This document shows positions 35,870-45,531 of a DNA stretch of 64,000 bases, piece after piece. The position numbers were made by a program, and so were the translations under genes. The notes under the pieces were generated by a model. The model did no database searches. It was not told where the DNA came from and saw nothing but the letters and a program-made list of their open reading frames with translations. Position 1 is the stretch's first letter. Each line of letters begins with the position of its first letter. Origin of the DNA: Oceanicola sp. D3 (GTDB taxonomy: Bacteria > Pseudomonadota > Alphaproteobacteria > Rhodobacterales > Rhodobacteraceae); contig NZ_CP040932.1 of the NCBI RefSeq assembly GCF_006351965.1, positions 3,100,001 to 3,164,000 of the forward strand. The letters run 5' to 3'.

Positions 35870-36580
35870 TCACCTCAGCACAAGCGGTGCGTCGAGAAAG
35901 TCCTTGAGGGCGTGGTTGACGGCTGAGGGCTGCTCCAGCGTCAGGTAGTGCCCGCCCCCGGCGATCACCTTTAGCTCGGCGTTCGGAATGAGCTCTGCCA
36001 GAAACTCGTGACGCTTGGGGCCATAGAGCTGGTCTTCATCGCCGCACATCACCAGCACCGGCTGCTTGGCCTTGCGTAACACCCGCTGCGGATCAGGGCG
36101 GCGTTGCAGCGCGCGGGATTGGCGCACAAACACATCCGGCCCCAGCGCCTCGGCCATGTCGAGCACAAGGTCTATCACCTCGTCGCGGTGCGGCACCTCG
36201 CCGATGCCCGCCCCCTCGATCATCCCCTTGGCCACCTCAACCAGCCGCCCGTTGCGCACGCCGATGATGCCCGGCTCGCGGTCGGCGGCTATATGCGGCG
36301 GCTCGGTGAGCGCGGTGGTGGAGATGAGCGCCATGCGGCTGACCCGGTCGGGCGCCCGGTTGAGCACCTCCATCGCCACCATCCCGCCAAGATCCACCCC
36401 GCAGAGGGCAAAGCGCTTGGGGGCGCCGTCAAGCACCCGTTGGGCGAGCGCACCCACGCTGTCGGCATGCGCAATGGAGCCGATCTGCACCGCGCGGCTG
36501 GCGGAAAAATGCATGATCTGCGGCCAGAAAACCCGGGCATCGCAAAGGAAACCGGGGAGAAAAACAACGGGGTCGGCCAT
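35870..36580 (-). CDS. alpha/beta hydrolase with Asp at the nucleophile position
   Basis: The 236-aa protein has the alpha/beta-hydrolase layout: VVFLPGFLCD oxyanion loop, nucleophile elbow ALCGVDLGGM, MCGDEDQLY acid loop and GGGHYL with the His. The elbow has Asp63 where lipases and esterases have Ser. Asp nucleophiles occur in haloalkane dehalogenase and epoxide hydrolase types, so it may be one of these or an inactive relative. No signal peptide is visible. The next gene upstream on this strand, the VOC gene, starts about 590 bp away, so it is probably separate. Confidence 0.75.
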   Translation of the reverse strand: MADPVVFLPGFLCDARVFWPQIMHFSASRAVQIGSIAHADSVGALAQRVLDGAPKRFALCGVDLGGMVAMEVLNRAPDRVSRMALISTTALTEPPHIAADREPGIIGVRNGRLVEVAKGMIEGAGIGEVPHRDEVIDLVLDMAEALGPDVFVRQSRALQRRPDPQRVLRKAKQPVLVMCGDEDQLYGPKRHEFLAELIPNAELKVIAGGGHYLTLEQPSAVNHALKDFLDAPLVLR

Positions 36581-36739
36581 GTGCTGACAGTCCTTGCCTC
36601 GCGCCGCACTCTCCGGGCGGCTTCGCGCGCAAGGCTACTCCCCCGCCCCGGCCCCCGCAAGGGCACACGGCCGCCCCGCATGGGCGGAGAGCCGCCGTTC
36701 AGCGGCAGTGCAGGCGAGTGAGATGCGCGCGCCGGTGGC

Positions 36740-37168
36740 TCAGGCGGCTCCGTTCCACTGAAACTCGCCCTTCGGGCCGAGCGGCGAATGGGGGTTCCAC
36801 GCGATTTCCCAGATGTGGCCTTCGGGATCGGCAAAATAGCCGATATGGCCACCCCAGAAGATATCATGGGCAGGCTTCAGCACCTTGGCCCCCGCCGCCT
36901 CGGCCTGCTCCAGAAGGGCGGCCACCTCTTCCTTTTCGCGCACGTTGTAGGAGTAGGTCGCCGCGCCATGGCCGAGGCTTTCGATGTTTACCCCCATGTC
37001 GCGGGCCAGCATCTCCAGCGGGTAAAGCCCGAGGGTGGCCCCGATCAGATCGAAGGCGATCACCCCGTCCGGGGCCTCGACCCGGCGCCATCCGAGCGCC
37101 TCATAAAACCCGGCCGCCGCCTCCGGGTCGCGCACACCAAGGGTGATAAGGCTGATCCGCTGGTCCAT
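36740..37168 (-). CDS. VOC (glyoxalase/bleomycin-resistance) family protein
   Basis: The 142-aa protein consists of two beta-alpha-beta-beta-beta halves: ISLITLGVRDPEAAAGFYEALGW at the start and FADPEGHIWEIAWNPH near the end, with the terminal Glu metal-ligand type. VOC proteins bind a metal and act on varied small molecules or sequester them. No substrate hint is visible. It stands alone. Confidence 0.85.
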   Translation of the reverse strand: MDQRISLITLGVRDPEAAAGFYEALGWRRVEAPDGVIAFDLIGATLGLYPLEMLARDMGVNIESLGHGAATYSYNVREKEEVAALLEQAEAAGAKVLKPAHDIFWGGHIGYFADPEGHIWEIAWNPHSPLGPKGEFQWNGAA

Positions 37169-37220
37169 GGTCGCTCCCTTCCGCTGTTCGGCGAAGGCTA
37201 GGCGAACACAGTGTGAACAT

Positions 37221-37784
37221 CTAGCCCTTCTTCCGGGTCAGGATGACATACATCGCAATGCAGAGCGTGATGATATCGGTGATCATCGTCGGCGCAGGCG
37301 TGTAATTGCCGCCGGCACCAGCGCCATCGAGTTGCTGGATCGAAGCGCTGAACTCCTGCGCGTCACCCGCCGAAAGGCCGAGATCGTCGCCGCCCTCCAC
37401 CAGCTTCTCCAGCGCCTTGGCAAAGCTCTCCCACGCCAGATCGGGGCCAACGAGCGCGGCCAGCAGATCGGCAATGGCCTGCGCCAGCGCCACCGCCTGC
37501 TCACGCAGCCCGGCGATGTTGTTGCGGTGCGAGCGCATGGACTGGCGCTCAGGATAGCTCAGCTTGCGGGCGCTGCCGAAGCGCGCCGTCAGAAAGCCCT
37601 CGGCGGAGCGCAGGTCACGCTGGATCATCTCCAACTGGCCCTTCCAGCGCTCAACCTTGACCATGATGTCGGCATGGGTGGTGGAGGTGGTTTTGACCGA
37701 AGCCCCGGCCTGCACCTTCATGGTTTCGGTCACCACCTGCTGCGTCAGGGTGCGCAGGATGATCTTTTTTGCTTCATGATTCAT
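37221..37784 (-). CDS. helical protein with C-terminal membrane anchor, unknown
   Basis: This 187-aa protein starts MNHEAKKIILRTL and has long helical stretches (VERWKGQLEMIQRDLRSAEGF; MRSHRNNIAGLREQAVALAQAIADLL). The last 20 residues are hydrophobic (MITDIITLCIAMYVILT) followed by RKKG, a tail-anchor pattern. I do not recognise a family. MRHSMNH, four codons earlier, is an alternative start. Both neighbours are unrelated. Confidence 0.6.
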   Translation of the reverse strand: MNHEAKKIILRTLTQQVVTETMKVQAGASVKTTSTTHADIMVKVERWKGQLEMIQRDLRSAEGFLTARFGSARKLSYPERQSMRSHRNNIAGLREQAVALAQAIADLLAALVGPDLAWESFAKALEKLVEGGDDLGLSAGDAQEFSASIQQLDGAGAGGNYTPAPTMITDIITLCIAMYVILTRKKG

Positions 37785-37953
37785 GGAATGTCTCACTGGT
37801 GATGGGAAATGGATTTGCGAAGGTGGCGGGAGCAGAAAATTTCTCCCGGTCTTCGATAGGTAGTCGGTGCCCGAGCGCCGCGCAACCGGGCGGCTGGCAT
37901 TTTACAATCTCTTCATCTGGCTCTTCATCCGGCTCTTCACCTTCACCCGGTTT

Positions 37954-38706
37954 TCAGAGCGCGGCGAGCACCTGCTCCACCGCCTGCTCGATCAGCGCCA
38001 GCTGCGCGGGGTTGGAAAATCGGTGATCGGCCCCCTTCACCAGCGTCAGGCGAATGTCCTCGCCCTCGGCATGCTCCAGCAAGCGGAGCGCCACCGACAG
38101 ATCCACATCGGCATCCGCCGTGCCCTGCAGCATTCGCACCGGAAAGGGCAGAGGCAGTGGCGCGCGCAGCACAAGCTGGTTGCGGCCCTCTTCGATCAGC
38201 CGCCGGGTGATGATGTAGGGCTCGCCATAGTCGGACGGAAGGGCGACCTGCCCGGCCTCGGCCAGCTCGGCCTTCTGCGCTTCCGAAAAGCCCGCCCACA
38301 TGCTGTCTTCGGTAAAATCGGGGGCGGCGGCGATGGTGACGAGGCCGGCGACCTTCTCGCCAAGGCGCTGTGTCATCAACAGCGAGATCCAGCCGCCCAT
38401 GGAAGAGCCCACCAGCACCTGCGGGCCCTGCGTGAGCGCCGTGATCGCCGCGGCGGCGTCTTCGGCCCAATCGCCAATCGCGCCCTCGGTGAAGCTACCC
38501 GAGCTTTCACCATGGCCGGAATAGTCGAACCGCAGAAAGGCCCGGCCCTGCGCCTTGGCCCATGCTTCCAGATGCACCGCCTTGGTGCCGCCCATGTCGC
38601 TTTTGAAGCCGCCGAGAAACACCACGCCCGGCGCCGCGCCCTCTGTGCGGTGATAGGCGATGCGCCGCCCTTGGGGTGTTTCGAGGATGTCGGGCATGTC
38701 GGGCAT
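37954..38706 (-). CDS. alpha/beta hydrolase (serine type)
   Basis: The product is 250 aa. FLGGFKSDMGG forms the oxyanion hole, FDYSGHGES is a conserved loop, the elbow is LVGSSMGGW (Ser near residue 101), DADVDLS carries an acid, and GADHRFS the His. The set is that of a competent serine hydrolase (palmitoyl-thioesterase/ABHD10-like). It is divergent from the HisC-like gene. Confidence 0.85.
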   Translation of the reverse strand: MPDMPDILETPQGRRIAYHRTEGAAPGVVFLGGFKSDMGGTKAVHLEAWAKAQGRAFLRFDYSGHGESSGSFTEGAIGDWAEDAAAAITALTQGPQVLVGSSMGGWISLLMTQRLGEKVAGLVTIAAAPDFTEDSMWAGFSEAQKAELAEAGQVALPSDYGEPYIITRRLIEEGRNQLVLRAPLPLPFPVRMLQGTADADVDLSVALRLLEHAEGEDIRLTLVKGADHRFSNPAQLALIEQAVEQVLAAL

Positions 38707-38807
38707 TGGGGCGGGCTCTCCTGTTGGTCGGCGGCCAACGTAGGCGGAGGCCCCTGCCCCATCAACCCTCTTGCCCCGGCGCGCATTTTCGGCGCAAATC
38801 CCGCCCC

Positions 38808-39911
38808 ATGACATACCCGCGTTATACCGATCTGGCCCAGGGCCTGCCTTCCACCGTGCCCTTCGTCGGCCCCGAAACCCAGGAACGTGCCAGAGGCCGC
38901 GAATTCGACGCGCGGCTTGGGGCCAATGAGTCGGGCTTTGGCCCCTCGCCCTCGGCCATTCGCGCCATCGGAGAGGCGGCGCGGGGCGCGTGGATGTATG
39001 GCGACCCGGAGTTTCACGACCTGCGCCGTGCACTCGGCAGCCACCTTGGCGTTGCGCCAGAGGCGGTGATTGCCGGAGAGGGAATTGACGGGCTGCTGGG
39101 CTATATCGCGCGGCTGCTGGTGGCGCCGGGCGATACTGTCGTCACCTCCGACGGGGCCTACCCCACCTTCAATTACCACGTCGCGGGCTATGGCGGGGTG
39201 CTGCACAAGGTGCCCTACCGGGAAGACGCCGAAGATACCGAGGCGCTGGTGGCCAAGGCCGCCGAGGTCGACGCCAAGATCGTGTACCTCGCCAACCCCG
39301 ATAACCCGATGGGCACATTTCATGGCGCGGACGCGCTGGCCGAGATGCGTGCTGCCCTGCCCGACGGCTGCCTGCTGGTGCTCGACGAGGCCTATGTGGA
39401 GTTTGCCCCGGAGGATGACCTGCTGGAGCTGGACCCATCCGACAAGGGCGTGATCCGGCTGCGCACCTTTTCCAAGGCCTACGGGCTGGCCGGGCTGCGC
39501 GTGGGCTACGGCATTGGCCACCCCGAGTTGATCAGCGCCTTCAACAAGATCCGCAACCATTTCGGCCTCGGGCGAGTGGCGCAGGCCGGGGCGCTGGCGG
39601 CGCTGGCCGACACCGGCCACCTTGCCCGGGTGCAGGGCGAGGTGGAGGCGGCACGGCGGCGGATCGCCAAGATCGCCACGGCCAACGGGCTCACCCCCCT
39701 GCCCTCGGCAACCAACTTCGTCGCGCTCGACTGCCACGGCGGCGCGCAGCGTGCCAAGGCGCTGGTGGCCGAGCTGGGGCGGCGCGGCGTGTTTGTGCGG
39801 ATGCCTTTTGCCACGCCGCAAGACCGCTGCATTCGGATCTCTGCCGCCCCGGAGGCCGAACTTGCCGTGCTGGAACGGGTGCTGCCCGAGGCGCTTGCCG
39901 CAATCGGCTGA
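38808..39911 (+). CDS. HisC-like PLP aminotransferase
   Basis: The 367-aa class I/II aminotransferase has LGANESGFGPS, DGAYPTFNYH, YLANPDNPMGT, LVLDEAYVEF, and RTFSKAYGLAGLRVGYGIG with the Schiff-base lysine near residue 222. The order matches histidinol-phosphate aminotransferase and related enzymes that may act on aromatic amino acids. No other his gene is adjacent, so it may be a paralogue with another substrate. Confidence 0.88.
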   Translation: MTYPRYTDLAQGLPSTVPFVGPETQERARGREFDARLGANESGFGPSPSAIRAIGEAARGAWMYGDPEFHDLRRALGSHLGVAPEAVIAGEGIDGLLGYIARLLVAPGDTVVTSDGAYPTFNYHVAGYGGVLHKVPYREDAEDTEALVAKAAEVDAKIVYLANPDNPMGTFHGADALAEMRAALPDGCLLVLDEAYVEFAPEDDLLELDPSDKGVIRLRTFSKAYGLAGLRVGYGIGHPELISAFNKIRNHFGLGRVAQAGALAALADTGHLARVQGEVEAARRRIAKIATANGLTPLPSATNFVALDCHGGAQRAKALVAELGRRGVFVRMPFATPQDRCIRISAAPEAELAVLERVLPEALAAIG

Positions 39912-39983
39912 TCTGTTCACGAAAATTAGACTCGCCGCAGCGTAGACCGGAGGTAGGCTTGAGCCAGCACCGGAGGACGCCCC

Positions 39984-40154
39984 ATGCGCCATCGCCCCAT
40001 CGGACGGGTTGAAGACTACACCCTGCCCTTCCTCATCTCGGCGGGCTTTGCCCTGTTTTCCGGCCTGCTCATCGTGGCCGCCTATTGGGGCTGGCTGGGC
40101 GTGGCGCTGGTGAGCACGGGGCTCGACAGGGCGATTGCCCGGCTGAAGCGCTAG
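39984..40154 (+). CDS. small membrane protein (56 aa)
   Basis: This short frame begins MRHRPIGRVEDYTLPF, has one long hydrophobic segment (about residues 15-42) and ends in the basic LDRAIARLKR. CGGAGG lies 7 nt before the ATG, a strong ribosome site. Its end overlaps the end of the opposing aminotransferase gene by 4 bp. Function unknown. Confidence 0.65.
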   Translation: MRHRPIGRVEDYTLPFLISAGFALFSGLLIVAAYWGWLGVALVSTGLDRAIARLKR

Positions 40155-41341
40155 GCGCAGGCCCGCGCGGCGGCTTCAAGCGCGCCGCGGCCATGATCAA
40201 TGCCAAGCGCCGAGAACCCGGCCTCAATCGAGCCGAGCGCCCCGAGCACCATATGGGTGTTGAGATGGCCCATATGACCGATGCGGAAAAAGCCGTTCCC
40301 CTCCGGATCGTCGCGGCGATACATGCCAAGGCCGATTCCCAGCGTGACCCCGGTGTTCTCGGCCAGCCAGTGGCGCAGGCGCGTGCCATGGTCGCGCCCG
40401 ATAGAGAGGGCGGTGACCGCATGGCTGCGCAGGCCCGGATCTTCGACGTTGAAGCGCAGCGGCCCGCCTTGGCCCCAAGCCTCGATGGCGGCCCAGACCG
40501 CGCCAGAGAGGCGGCGGTGCCGCTCCCAAACGTTCTCCAGCCCCTCCTCGTGAATCATGTTCAACGCCTCGCGCAGGCCGAACAGGTGGTGTGTGGGAGC
40601 GGTGCCGCCAAAATACTGGTAGAAAAACTGCGGATCGGCGCGCGGCGTCCAATCCCAATAGAGCGTTGTCATGTCGGCCTTGGCCCGTGCCTCGGCGGCG
40701 CGGTCGTTGAAGAAAACGAAGCCAAGGCCCGGCGGCGTCATCAGCCCCTTCTGCGAGGCGGCAACCATCAGGTCGACGCCCCAGGCATCCATCTCAAAAA
40801 CATCGCAGGCCAGCGACGCGATGCAATCGACGCAAAGCAGCGCGGGGTGGCCGGCCTTGTCGAGGATGTCGCGCAGCGCCTTGATATCGTTACGAATAGA
40901 GGTGGCGGTATCGACATGGGCGACCAGCACCGCCTTGATCTTGTGGTCCTTGTCTGCAGCGATGGCTTCGGCAAAGGCGGCCTCGTCAACGGTGCCTTGG
41001 CTGCCAAAATCCAGCCGCTCCGCCTCGGCCCCCAGCTTTTCGGCCACATCGGCCCAGCCGTGGGTGAAGCGCCCGGTGCAGAGCGCCAGCACCTTTTCGC
41101 CACGCGAAAGCACGTTGGTCAGCGCCGCCTCCCATGCGCCGTGGCCGTTGCAAATATAGATCGCCGCATTGTGCTGCGTGCGCGCCACGGCCTTCAGATC
41201 GGGCACCATGGCATCTACCATATCGGCAAGCGCGCCTTCGTAGATATTCGGCGCGCCGCGGTGCATGGCTTGCAAAACACGGTCCGGCATCACAGATGGG
41301 CCGGGGATGGCGAGGTATTCGCGGCCGTTGGCGAGAGTCAT
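40151..41341 (-). CDS. alanine/serine-glyoxylate aminotransferase family protein
   Basis: The 396-aa class V PLP enzyme has GPSVMPDRVLQAM at the start, ICNGHGAWEAAL (cofactor phosphate), AHVDTATSI, and VAASQKGLMTPPG with the Schiff-base lysine near residue 200. Homologues transfer amino groups from serine or alanine to glyoxylate. I start at MTLANGREYLAIPGPS (41341); the upstream frame is extension. Confidence 0.9.
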   Translation of the reverse strand: MTLANGREYLAIPGPSVMPDRVLQAMHRGAPNIYEGALADMVDAMVPDLKAVARTQHNAAIYICNGHGAWEAALTNVLSRGEKVLALCTGRFTHGWADVAEKLGAEAERLDFGSQGTVDEAAFAEAIAADKDHKIKAVLVAHVDTATSIRNDIKALRDILDKAGHPALLCVDCIASLACDVFEMDAWGVDLMVAASQKGLMTPPGLGFVFFNDRAAEARAKADMTTLYWDWTPRADPQFFYQYFGGTAPTHHLFGLREALNMIHEEGLENVWERHRRLSGAVWAAIEAWGQGGPLRFNVEDPGLRSHAVTALSIGRDHGTRLRHWLAENTGVTLGIGLGMYRRDDPEGNGFFRIGHMGHLNTHMVLGALGSIEAGFSALGIDHGRGALEAAARACA

Positions 41342-41475
41342 GGGCAGTCTCCGGGGGGCTTCTCTGCGCACATTATGCCCGCCCCGCGCCGCGTCAACAC
41401 CGCTTCGGTGCCGCGCGTGCTTGTTTGCGCAGGGCACAGCGGCTATTCCCCGCGAAACGCTTGGAAAGGAGCCCC

Positions 41476-42171
41476 ATGCTGGACGGGCTGAAGAAATGGC
41501 TGAAGAGCAAGGAGCGGGCCATTCGCACCTCCTTTGGCGACGATATCTCGACGCCCGAGAAGCGGCGGCAGGCGAAGTGGCACTTCAACCTCTTCGACCA
41601 CGCGTGGCTGCGCACCTTCTGGACCAATTTCGACAAGGTGGCGGATGGGGTTTATCGCTCCAACCATCCGAGCCCCGAAAGGTTGAAAAAGTACAAGGCC
41701 ATGGGGATCACCACCGTGCTCAACCTGCGCGGTCAGGAAAGCGGGTTTTCACCCTGGTTGTTCGAGGAAGAGGCCTGCCGGGAGCTTGGGCTGAACCTTG
41801 TGGTGGCGAAGATTTATGCAAGGCGGCCAGCCACTCGCGAGGAGATGTTGAACCTGATCCACACCCTCAAGACGATCGACAAGCCCTTTGTGATGCATTG
41901 CAAATCGGGCGCTGACCGCGCCGGGCTCGCCTCGGTGCTCTACAAGCTGATTGTTGAAAAATCCTCCATCGAGGAGGCCCGAAAGCACCTCTCGCCGCGC
42001 TATCTGCACCTGAAGTGGACGAAAACCGGCGTCTGTGACCACATCGTCGACATGTGGGAAGCCGAGCATATCGCCACCGGCATCAGCGCGGAGGAATGGT
42101 TTTTGACGAAATACGACCCGGCGGCTGTGGCGCGCAGCTTTGCCGCCCGCAACCGCCGCGAGGCGGCGTGA
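41476..42171 (+). CDS. tyrosine/dual-specificity-like phosphatase
   Basis: The 231-aa protein has VMHCKSGADRAG near residue 138, the C-x5-R phosphatase loop, and ADGVYRSNHPSPERL and TTVLNLRG, typical of DSP/PTP-like folds in bacteria. AAGGAGCCCC precedes the ATG. The stop overlaps the GTG start of the ABC exporter (GTGA), so phosphatase and exporter are made together; a link to envelope lipid handling is a reasonable inference. Confidence 0.85.
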   Translation: MLDGLKKWLKSKERAIRTSFGDDISTPEKRRQAKWHFNLFDHAWLRTFWTNFDKVADGVYRSNHPSPERLKKYKAMGITTVLNLRGQESGFSPWLFEEEACRELGLNLVVAKIYARRPATREEMLNLIHTLKTIDKPFVMHCKSGADRAGLASVLYKLIVEKSSIEEARKHLSPRYLHLKWTKTGVCDHIVDMWEAEHIATGISAEEWFLTKYDPAAVARSFAARNRREAA

Positions 42172-43919
42172 GCAAGGCGCCCCGCTCCACCCCGGCGCGC
42201 CCCGGTGCCTTTTCCTGGATCTGGCGGCACTACCTGCGCCCGCATTGGCCCGCGCTGCTGGCCGCCGGGCTGCTGATGGCCGTGGAAGGCTCGATGCTGG
42301 GCTTCCTCAGCTACATGATGAAGCCGATGTTCGACAGCGTCTTCATCGCCGGGCAAAGCGGCGCGCTGTGGACGGTGGGCCTTGGTATTCTCGCCATCTT
42401 CCTCATCCGCGCCTTCACCTCGGTCGGCCAAAAGCTGCTGCTGGCCCGGGTGGCCTCCAACGTCATCTACAAGATGAAAACCCGCCTCGTCGCCCATCTG
42501 ATGCGCCTCGACACCACGTGGCACGGCAAAAACCCGCCCGGCGCGCTGATCGAGCGGGTTTCCAACGATACCAACTCCGTGCGCGAAGTGGCCAATGTGG
42601 TGATCACCGGGCTGGGGCGCGACGTGGTGGCGCTGGTCTCACTGCTGGCGGTGGTGCTCTGGATCGACTGGCAGTGGACGCTGGTGGCCCTGATCGGCAC
42701 GCCCCTGCTGGTGGCCCCGACCCTGCTGGCGCAGGCCTACATCCGCCGCACCGCGCTCAGGGACAGGCAGCTGGCGCAGCACATGTCGATCCGGCTGGAT
42801 GAGGTGTTTCACGGCATCAACCCGATCAAGCTGAACCGGCTGGAAGACTACCAATCGCGCCGGTTTGACGGGCTGGCCTTCGAGCGCAGGGGCACCGAGG
42901 TGCGCAATCAGGTGGGCCGAGCCATGATTCCCGCCCTGATCGACGTAATGACGGGCGTCGGCTTTTTCGCCGTGCTCATCTACGGCGGGCGCGAAATCAT
43001 CGACGATCAGAAGTCGGTTGGCGAGTTCATGAGCTTCTTCACCGCCATGGCGCTGGCCTTTGAGCCGCTGCGCCGGCTGGGCCAGATCAGCGGCGTCTGG
43101 CAGGCCGCGCAGGTGAGCCTTGGCCGGGTGCGCGAAATGTTTGACGTGCAGCCCTCGCTGATTTCGCCCGCCACCCCGAAAGAGGCGGAGACCGGCGATA
43201 TTGTTTTCACGGACGTCCGGCTCAACTACGGCGAGGCACCGGTGCTCAACGGCCTCTCGCTGGTTGCCAAGGCGGGGCAAACCACGGCGCTTGTCGGCCC
43301 CTCGGGTGCCGGGAAATCCACGGTTTTCAACCTGTTGACCCGGCTTGTTGACCCAAAATCCGGCGAGATCACCCTTGGCGGCACCCCGATCAGCGCCATC
43401 AGCCTGCCGGAGTTGCGCGGCCAATTCTCGATGGTCAGCCAAGAGGCGCTGCTGTTTGATGAAAGCCTGCGGGAGAATATCCTGCTCGGCAGCGAAGTGT
43501 CGGAGGATCGGCTGCAGGCGGCGCTCGATGGGGCCCATGTGGCGGACTTCGTGAAAGACTTCCCCGAAGGGCTCGACAGCCCGGCCGGGCCGCGCGGCTC
43601 CAGCCTTTCGGGCGGGCAGCGCCAGCGCATCGCCATTGCCCGCGCGCTCCTGCGGGACGCGCCTATCCTGCTGCTGGACGAAGCCACCTCGGCGCTCGAC
43701 ACCAAGAGCGAGGCGGTGGTGCAGGCCGCGCTCGATGAGCTCGCAGAGGGCCGCACCACGCTGGTGATCGCCCACAGGCTCTCGACCGTGCGCAATGCCG
43801 ACCGGATCGTGGTGATGCAGGCCGGCCGTGTGGTGGAAGACGGTACGCATGACGAGCTGCTGGCCAAGGGCGGCACCTATGCCGAGCTTTATCGCCTGCA
43901 ATTCGCCGAGGAGGGCTAA
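42168..43919 (+). CDS. ABC exporter, MsbA-like (membrane and ATPase fused)
   Basis: This 583-aa half-transporter has six membrane helices (about residues 20-310) and a C-terminal ATPase with Walker A GPSGAGKST, Q-loop SQEALLFDE, signature LSGGQRQR, Walker B ILLLDEATSALD and the H-loop AHRLSTV. The type fits lipid A or lipid flippases and multidrug exporters. The GTG start is coupled to the phosphatase stop. Confidence 0.9.
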   Translation: MSKAPRSTPARPGAFSWIWRHYLRPHWPALLAAGLLMAVEGSMLGFLSYMMKPMFDSVFIAGQSGALWTVGLGILAIFLIRAFTSVGQKLLLARVASNVIYKMKTRLVAHLMRLDTTWHGKNPPGALIERVSNDTNSVREVANVVITGLGRDVVALVSLLAVVLWIDWQWTLVALIGTPLLVAPTLLAQAYIRRTALRDRQLAQHMSIRLDEVFHGINPIKLNRLEDYQSRRFDGLAFERRGTEVRNQVGRAMIPALIDVMTGVGFFAVLIYGGREIIDDQKSVGEFMSFFTAMALAFEPLRRLGQISGVWQAAQVSLGRVREMFDVQPSLISPATPKEAETGDIVFTDVRLNYGEAPVLNGLSLVAKAGQTTALVGPSGAGKSTVFNLLTRLVDPKSGEITLGGTPISAISLPELRGQFSMVSQEALLFDESLRENILLGSEVSEDRLQAALDGAHVADFVKDFPEGLDSPAGPRGSSLSGGQRQRIAIARALLRDAPILLLDEATSALDTKSEAVVQAALDELAEGRTTLVIAHRLSTVRNADRIVVMQAGRVVEDGTHDELLAKGGTYAELYRLQFAEEG

Positions 43920-43925
43920 GGCCCT

Positions 43926-44681
43926 ATGTCTGCCTGCATGGAACGTACAGTCTTTCGCCTCTCCGGGGCCGACCGGATCGACTTTTTGCAGAACCTCGTA
44001 ACCAATGATGTGCGCGGGCTGGAGCACGGCCTTGTCTGGGCGGCGCTGTTGACGCCGCAAGGCAAGTGTCTGGCCGATTTCTTTCTGGTGCCGGATGGCG
44101 AAGAGGCGCTGCTGCTTGATGTGGCAACGCCGCTGGCGGCTGATCTGGCGAAGCGGCTGAAGATGTACAAGCTGCGCGCCAAGGTGGAGCTGGAAGAAAC
44201 CGAGCTGACCGTGTCACGCGGCACCGGACCGGCCCCCGAAGGCGCATGGCCCGACCCGCGCGACCCGGCGATGGGCTGGCGGGCCTACAACGGCGCGCCG
44301 GGCGATGACACCGACTGGGACGCCCTGCGCGTAGCGCATGTGGTGCCCGAGAGCGGGGTGGAGCTGGTGCCGGGCGAAAGCTACCCGCTGGAGCTGTGCT
44401 TCGAACGGCTCCACGGCGTGGATTTTCGGAAGGGCTGCTACGTGGGGCAGGAGGTGACGGCGCGGATGAAGCACAAGACCGAGCTGAAAAAGGGCCTTGT
44501 GCGGGTGTCGATCGAGGGTGCTGCGCCCGTCGGCTCGCAGATCATGGCCGGTGAAAAGCCGGTTGGCACGCTTTACACCCAGTCTGGCGGTGCCGCTTTG
44601 GCATGGCTGCGCTTTGATCGGGCGGCAGATGAGATGCAGGCCGAGGGGGCCAAGCTCACCTGGGACGGCCAGAAACCCTGA
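43926..44681 (+). CDS. ygfZ: YgfZ/GcvT-domain folate-binding protein
   Basis: The 251-aa protein has the GcvT-like fold and the YgfZ signature KGCYVGQEVTARMKHK near residue 165, including the conserved Cys. YgfZ helps maintain certain iron-sulfur proteins using folate. It follows the exporter stop by 6 bp and may be in the same transcript. Confidence 0.9.
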   Translation: MSACMERTVFRLSGADRIDFLQNLVTNDVRGLEHGLVWAALLTPQGKCLADFFLVPDGEEALLLDVATPLAADLAKRLKMYKLRAKVELEETELTVSRGTGPAPEGAWPDPRDPAMGWRAYNGAPGDDTDWDALRVAHVVPESGVELVPGESYPLELCFERLHGVDFRKGCYVGQEVTARMKHKTELKKGLVRVSIEGAAPVGSQIMAGEKPVGTLYTQSGGAALAWLRFDRAADEMQAEGAKLTWDGQKP

Positions 44682-44749
44682 AACGGGGTGCGCTGAATCC
44701 GCACACCCCTCTCTGACAGGCTAGGAAACAGAGTGTTGCGAACGCCCGC

Positions 44750-45313
44750 TCAGGCGCGCTCGGAATACTCCATGGTTTCGGTATTCACGATGATGTCTTC
44801 ATCCTGACCGACGAAGGGCGGCACCATGACTTTGACGCCATTGTCCAGCACCGCAGGCTTGAAGCTGTTGGCCGCAGTCTGGCCCTTCACCACCGGCTCG
44901 GTTTCTACCACCTTGCAGGTGACCTTCTGGGGCAGCGTCGCGCTCAGCGCTTCCATCTCGTAATATTCGATCTGGATGGTCATCCCGTCCTGCAGAAAGG
45001 GCCGACGCTCGCCCAGAATATCGGCGGGAAGCTCGATCTGCTCGAAGGTGTCATTGTCCATAAACACCAGCATCCCATCGTTTTCATAGAGAAATTGCTG
45101 GTCTTTCTGCTCCAGCCGCACCCGCTCGACCTTGTCGGCGGAGCGGAAGCGCTCGTTGAGTTTGGAGCCGTTGCGCAGGTTCTTCATCTCGACCTGCGCG
45201 AAGGCCCCGCCCTTGCCGGGCTTCACGTGGTCTACCTTTACGGCAACCCAAAGCCCGTCGTTGTGCTCGAGCACGTTCCCGGGGCGAATTTCATTTCCGT
45301 TGATCTTCGGCAT
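44750..45313 (-). CDS. efp: elongation factor P
   Basis: EF-P rescues ribosomes stalled at proline runs. The 187-aa protein has three beta domains. VKPGKGGAF holds Lys34, the residue modified by EpmA in bacteria that have it. The C-terminal [17 protein letters not shown] is the typical end. I start at [13 protein letters not shown] (45313). Confidence 0.96.
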   Translation of the reverse strand: MPKINGNEIRPGNVLEHNDGLWVAVKVDHVKPGKGGAFAQVEMKNLRNGSKLNERFRSADKVERVRLEQKDQQFLYENDGMLVFMDNDTFEQIELPADILGERRPFLQDGMTIQIEYYEMEALSATLPQKVTCKVVETEPVVKGQTAANSFKPAVLDNGVKVMVPPFVGQDEDIIVNTETMEYSERA

Positions 45314-45531
45314 TGTGGCGAAACCTTGGCAAAATCTTGAAAGCGGTTTGGCCGGAGCTATATCTTGCCGCTGTTGGGCTGACAAGCCGACTAGATACTG
45401 TGGAAGGTGACGTACAGGTATGCACCCAGATCATAGCTGCTATGACTTAGGCGGCATATCGAATCGCGCGAAAACCACCATATTCAGCGAACACGCCACA
45501 TCCTCAAGACCAAGAAAAACAAGGAAAACGC

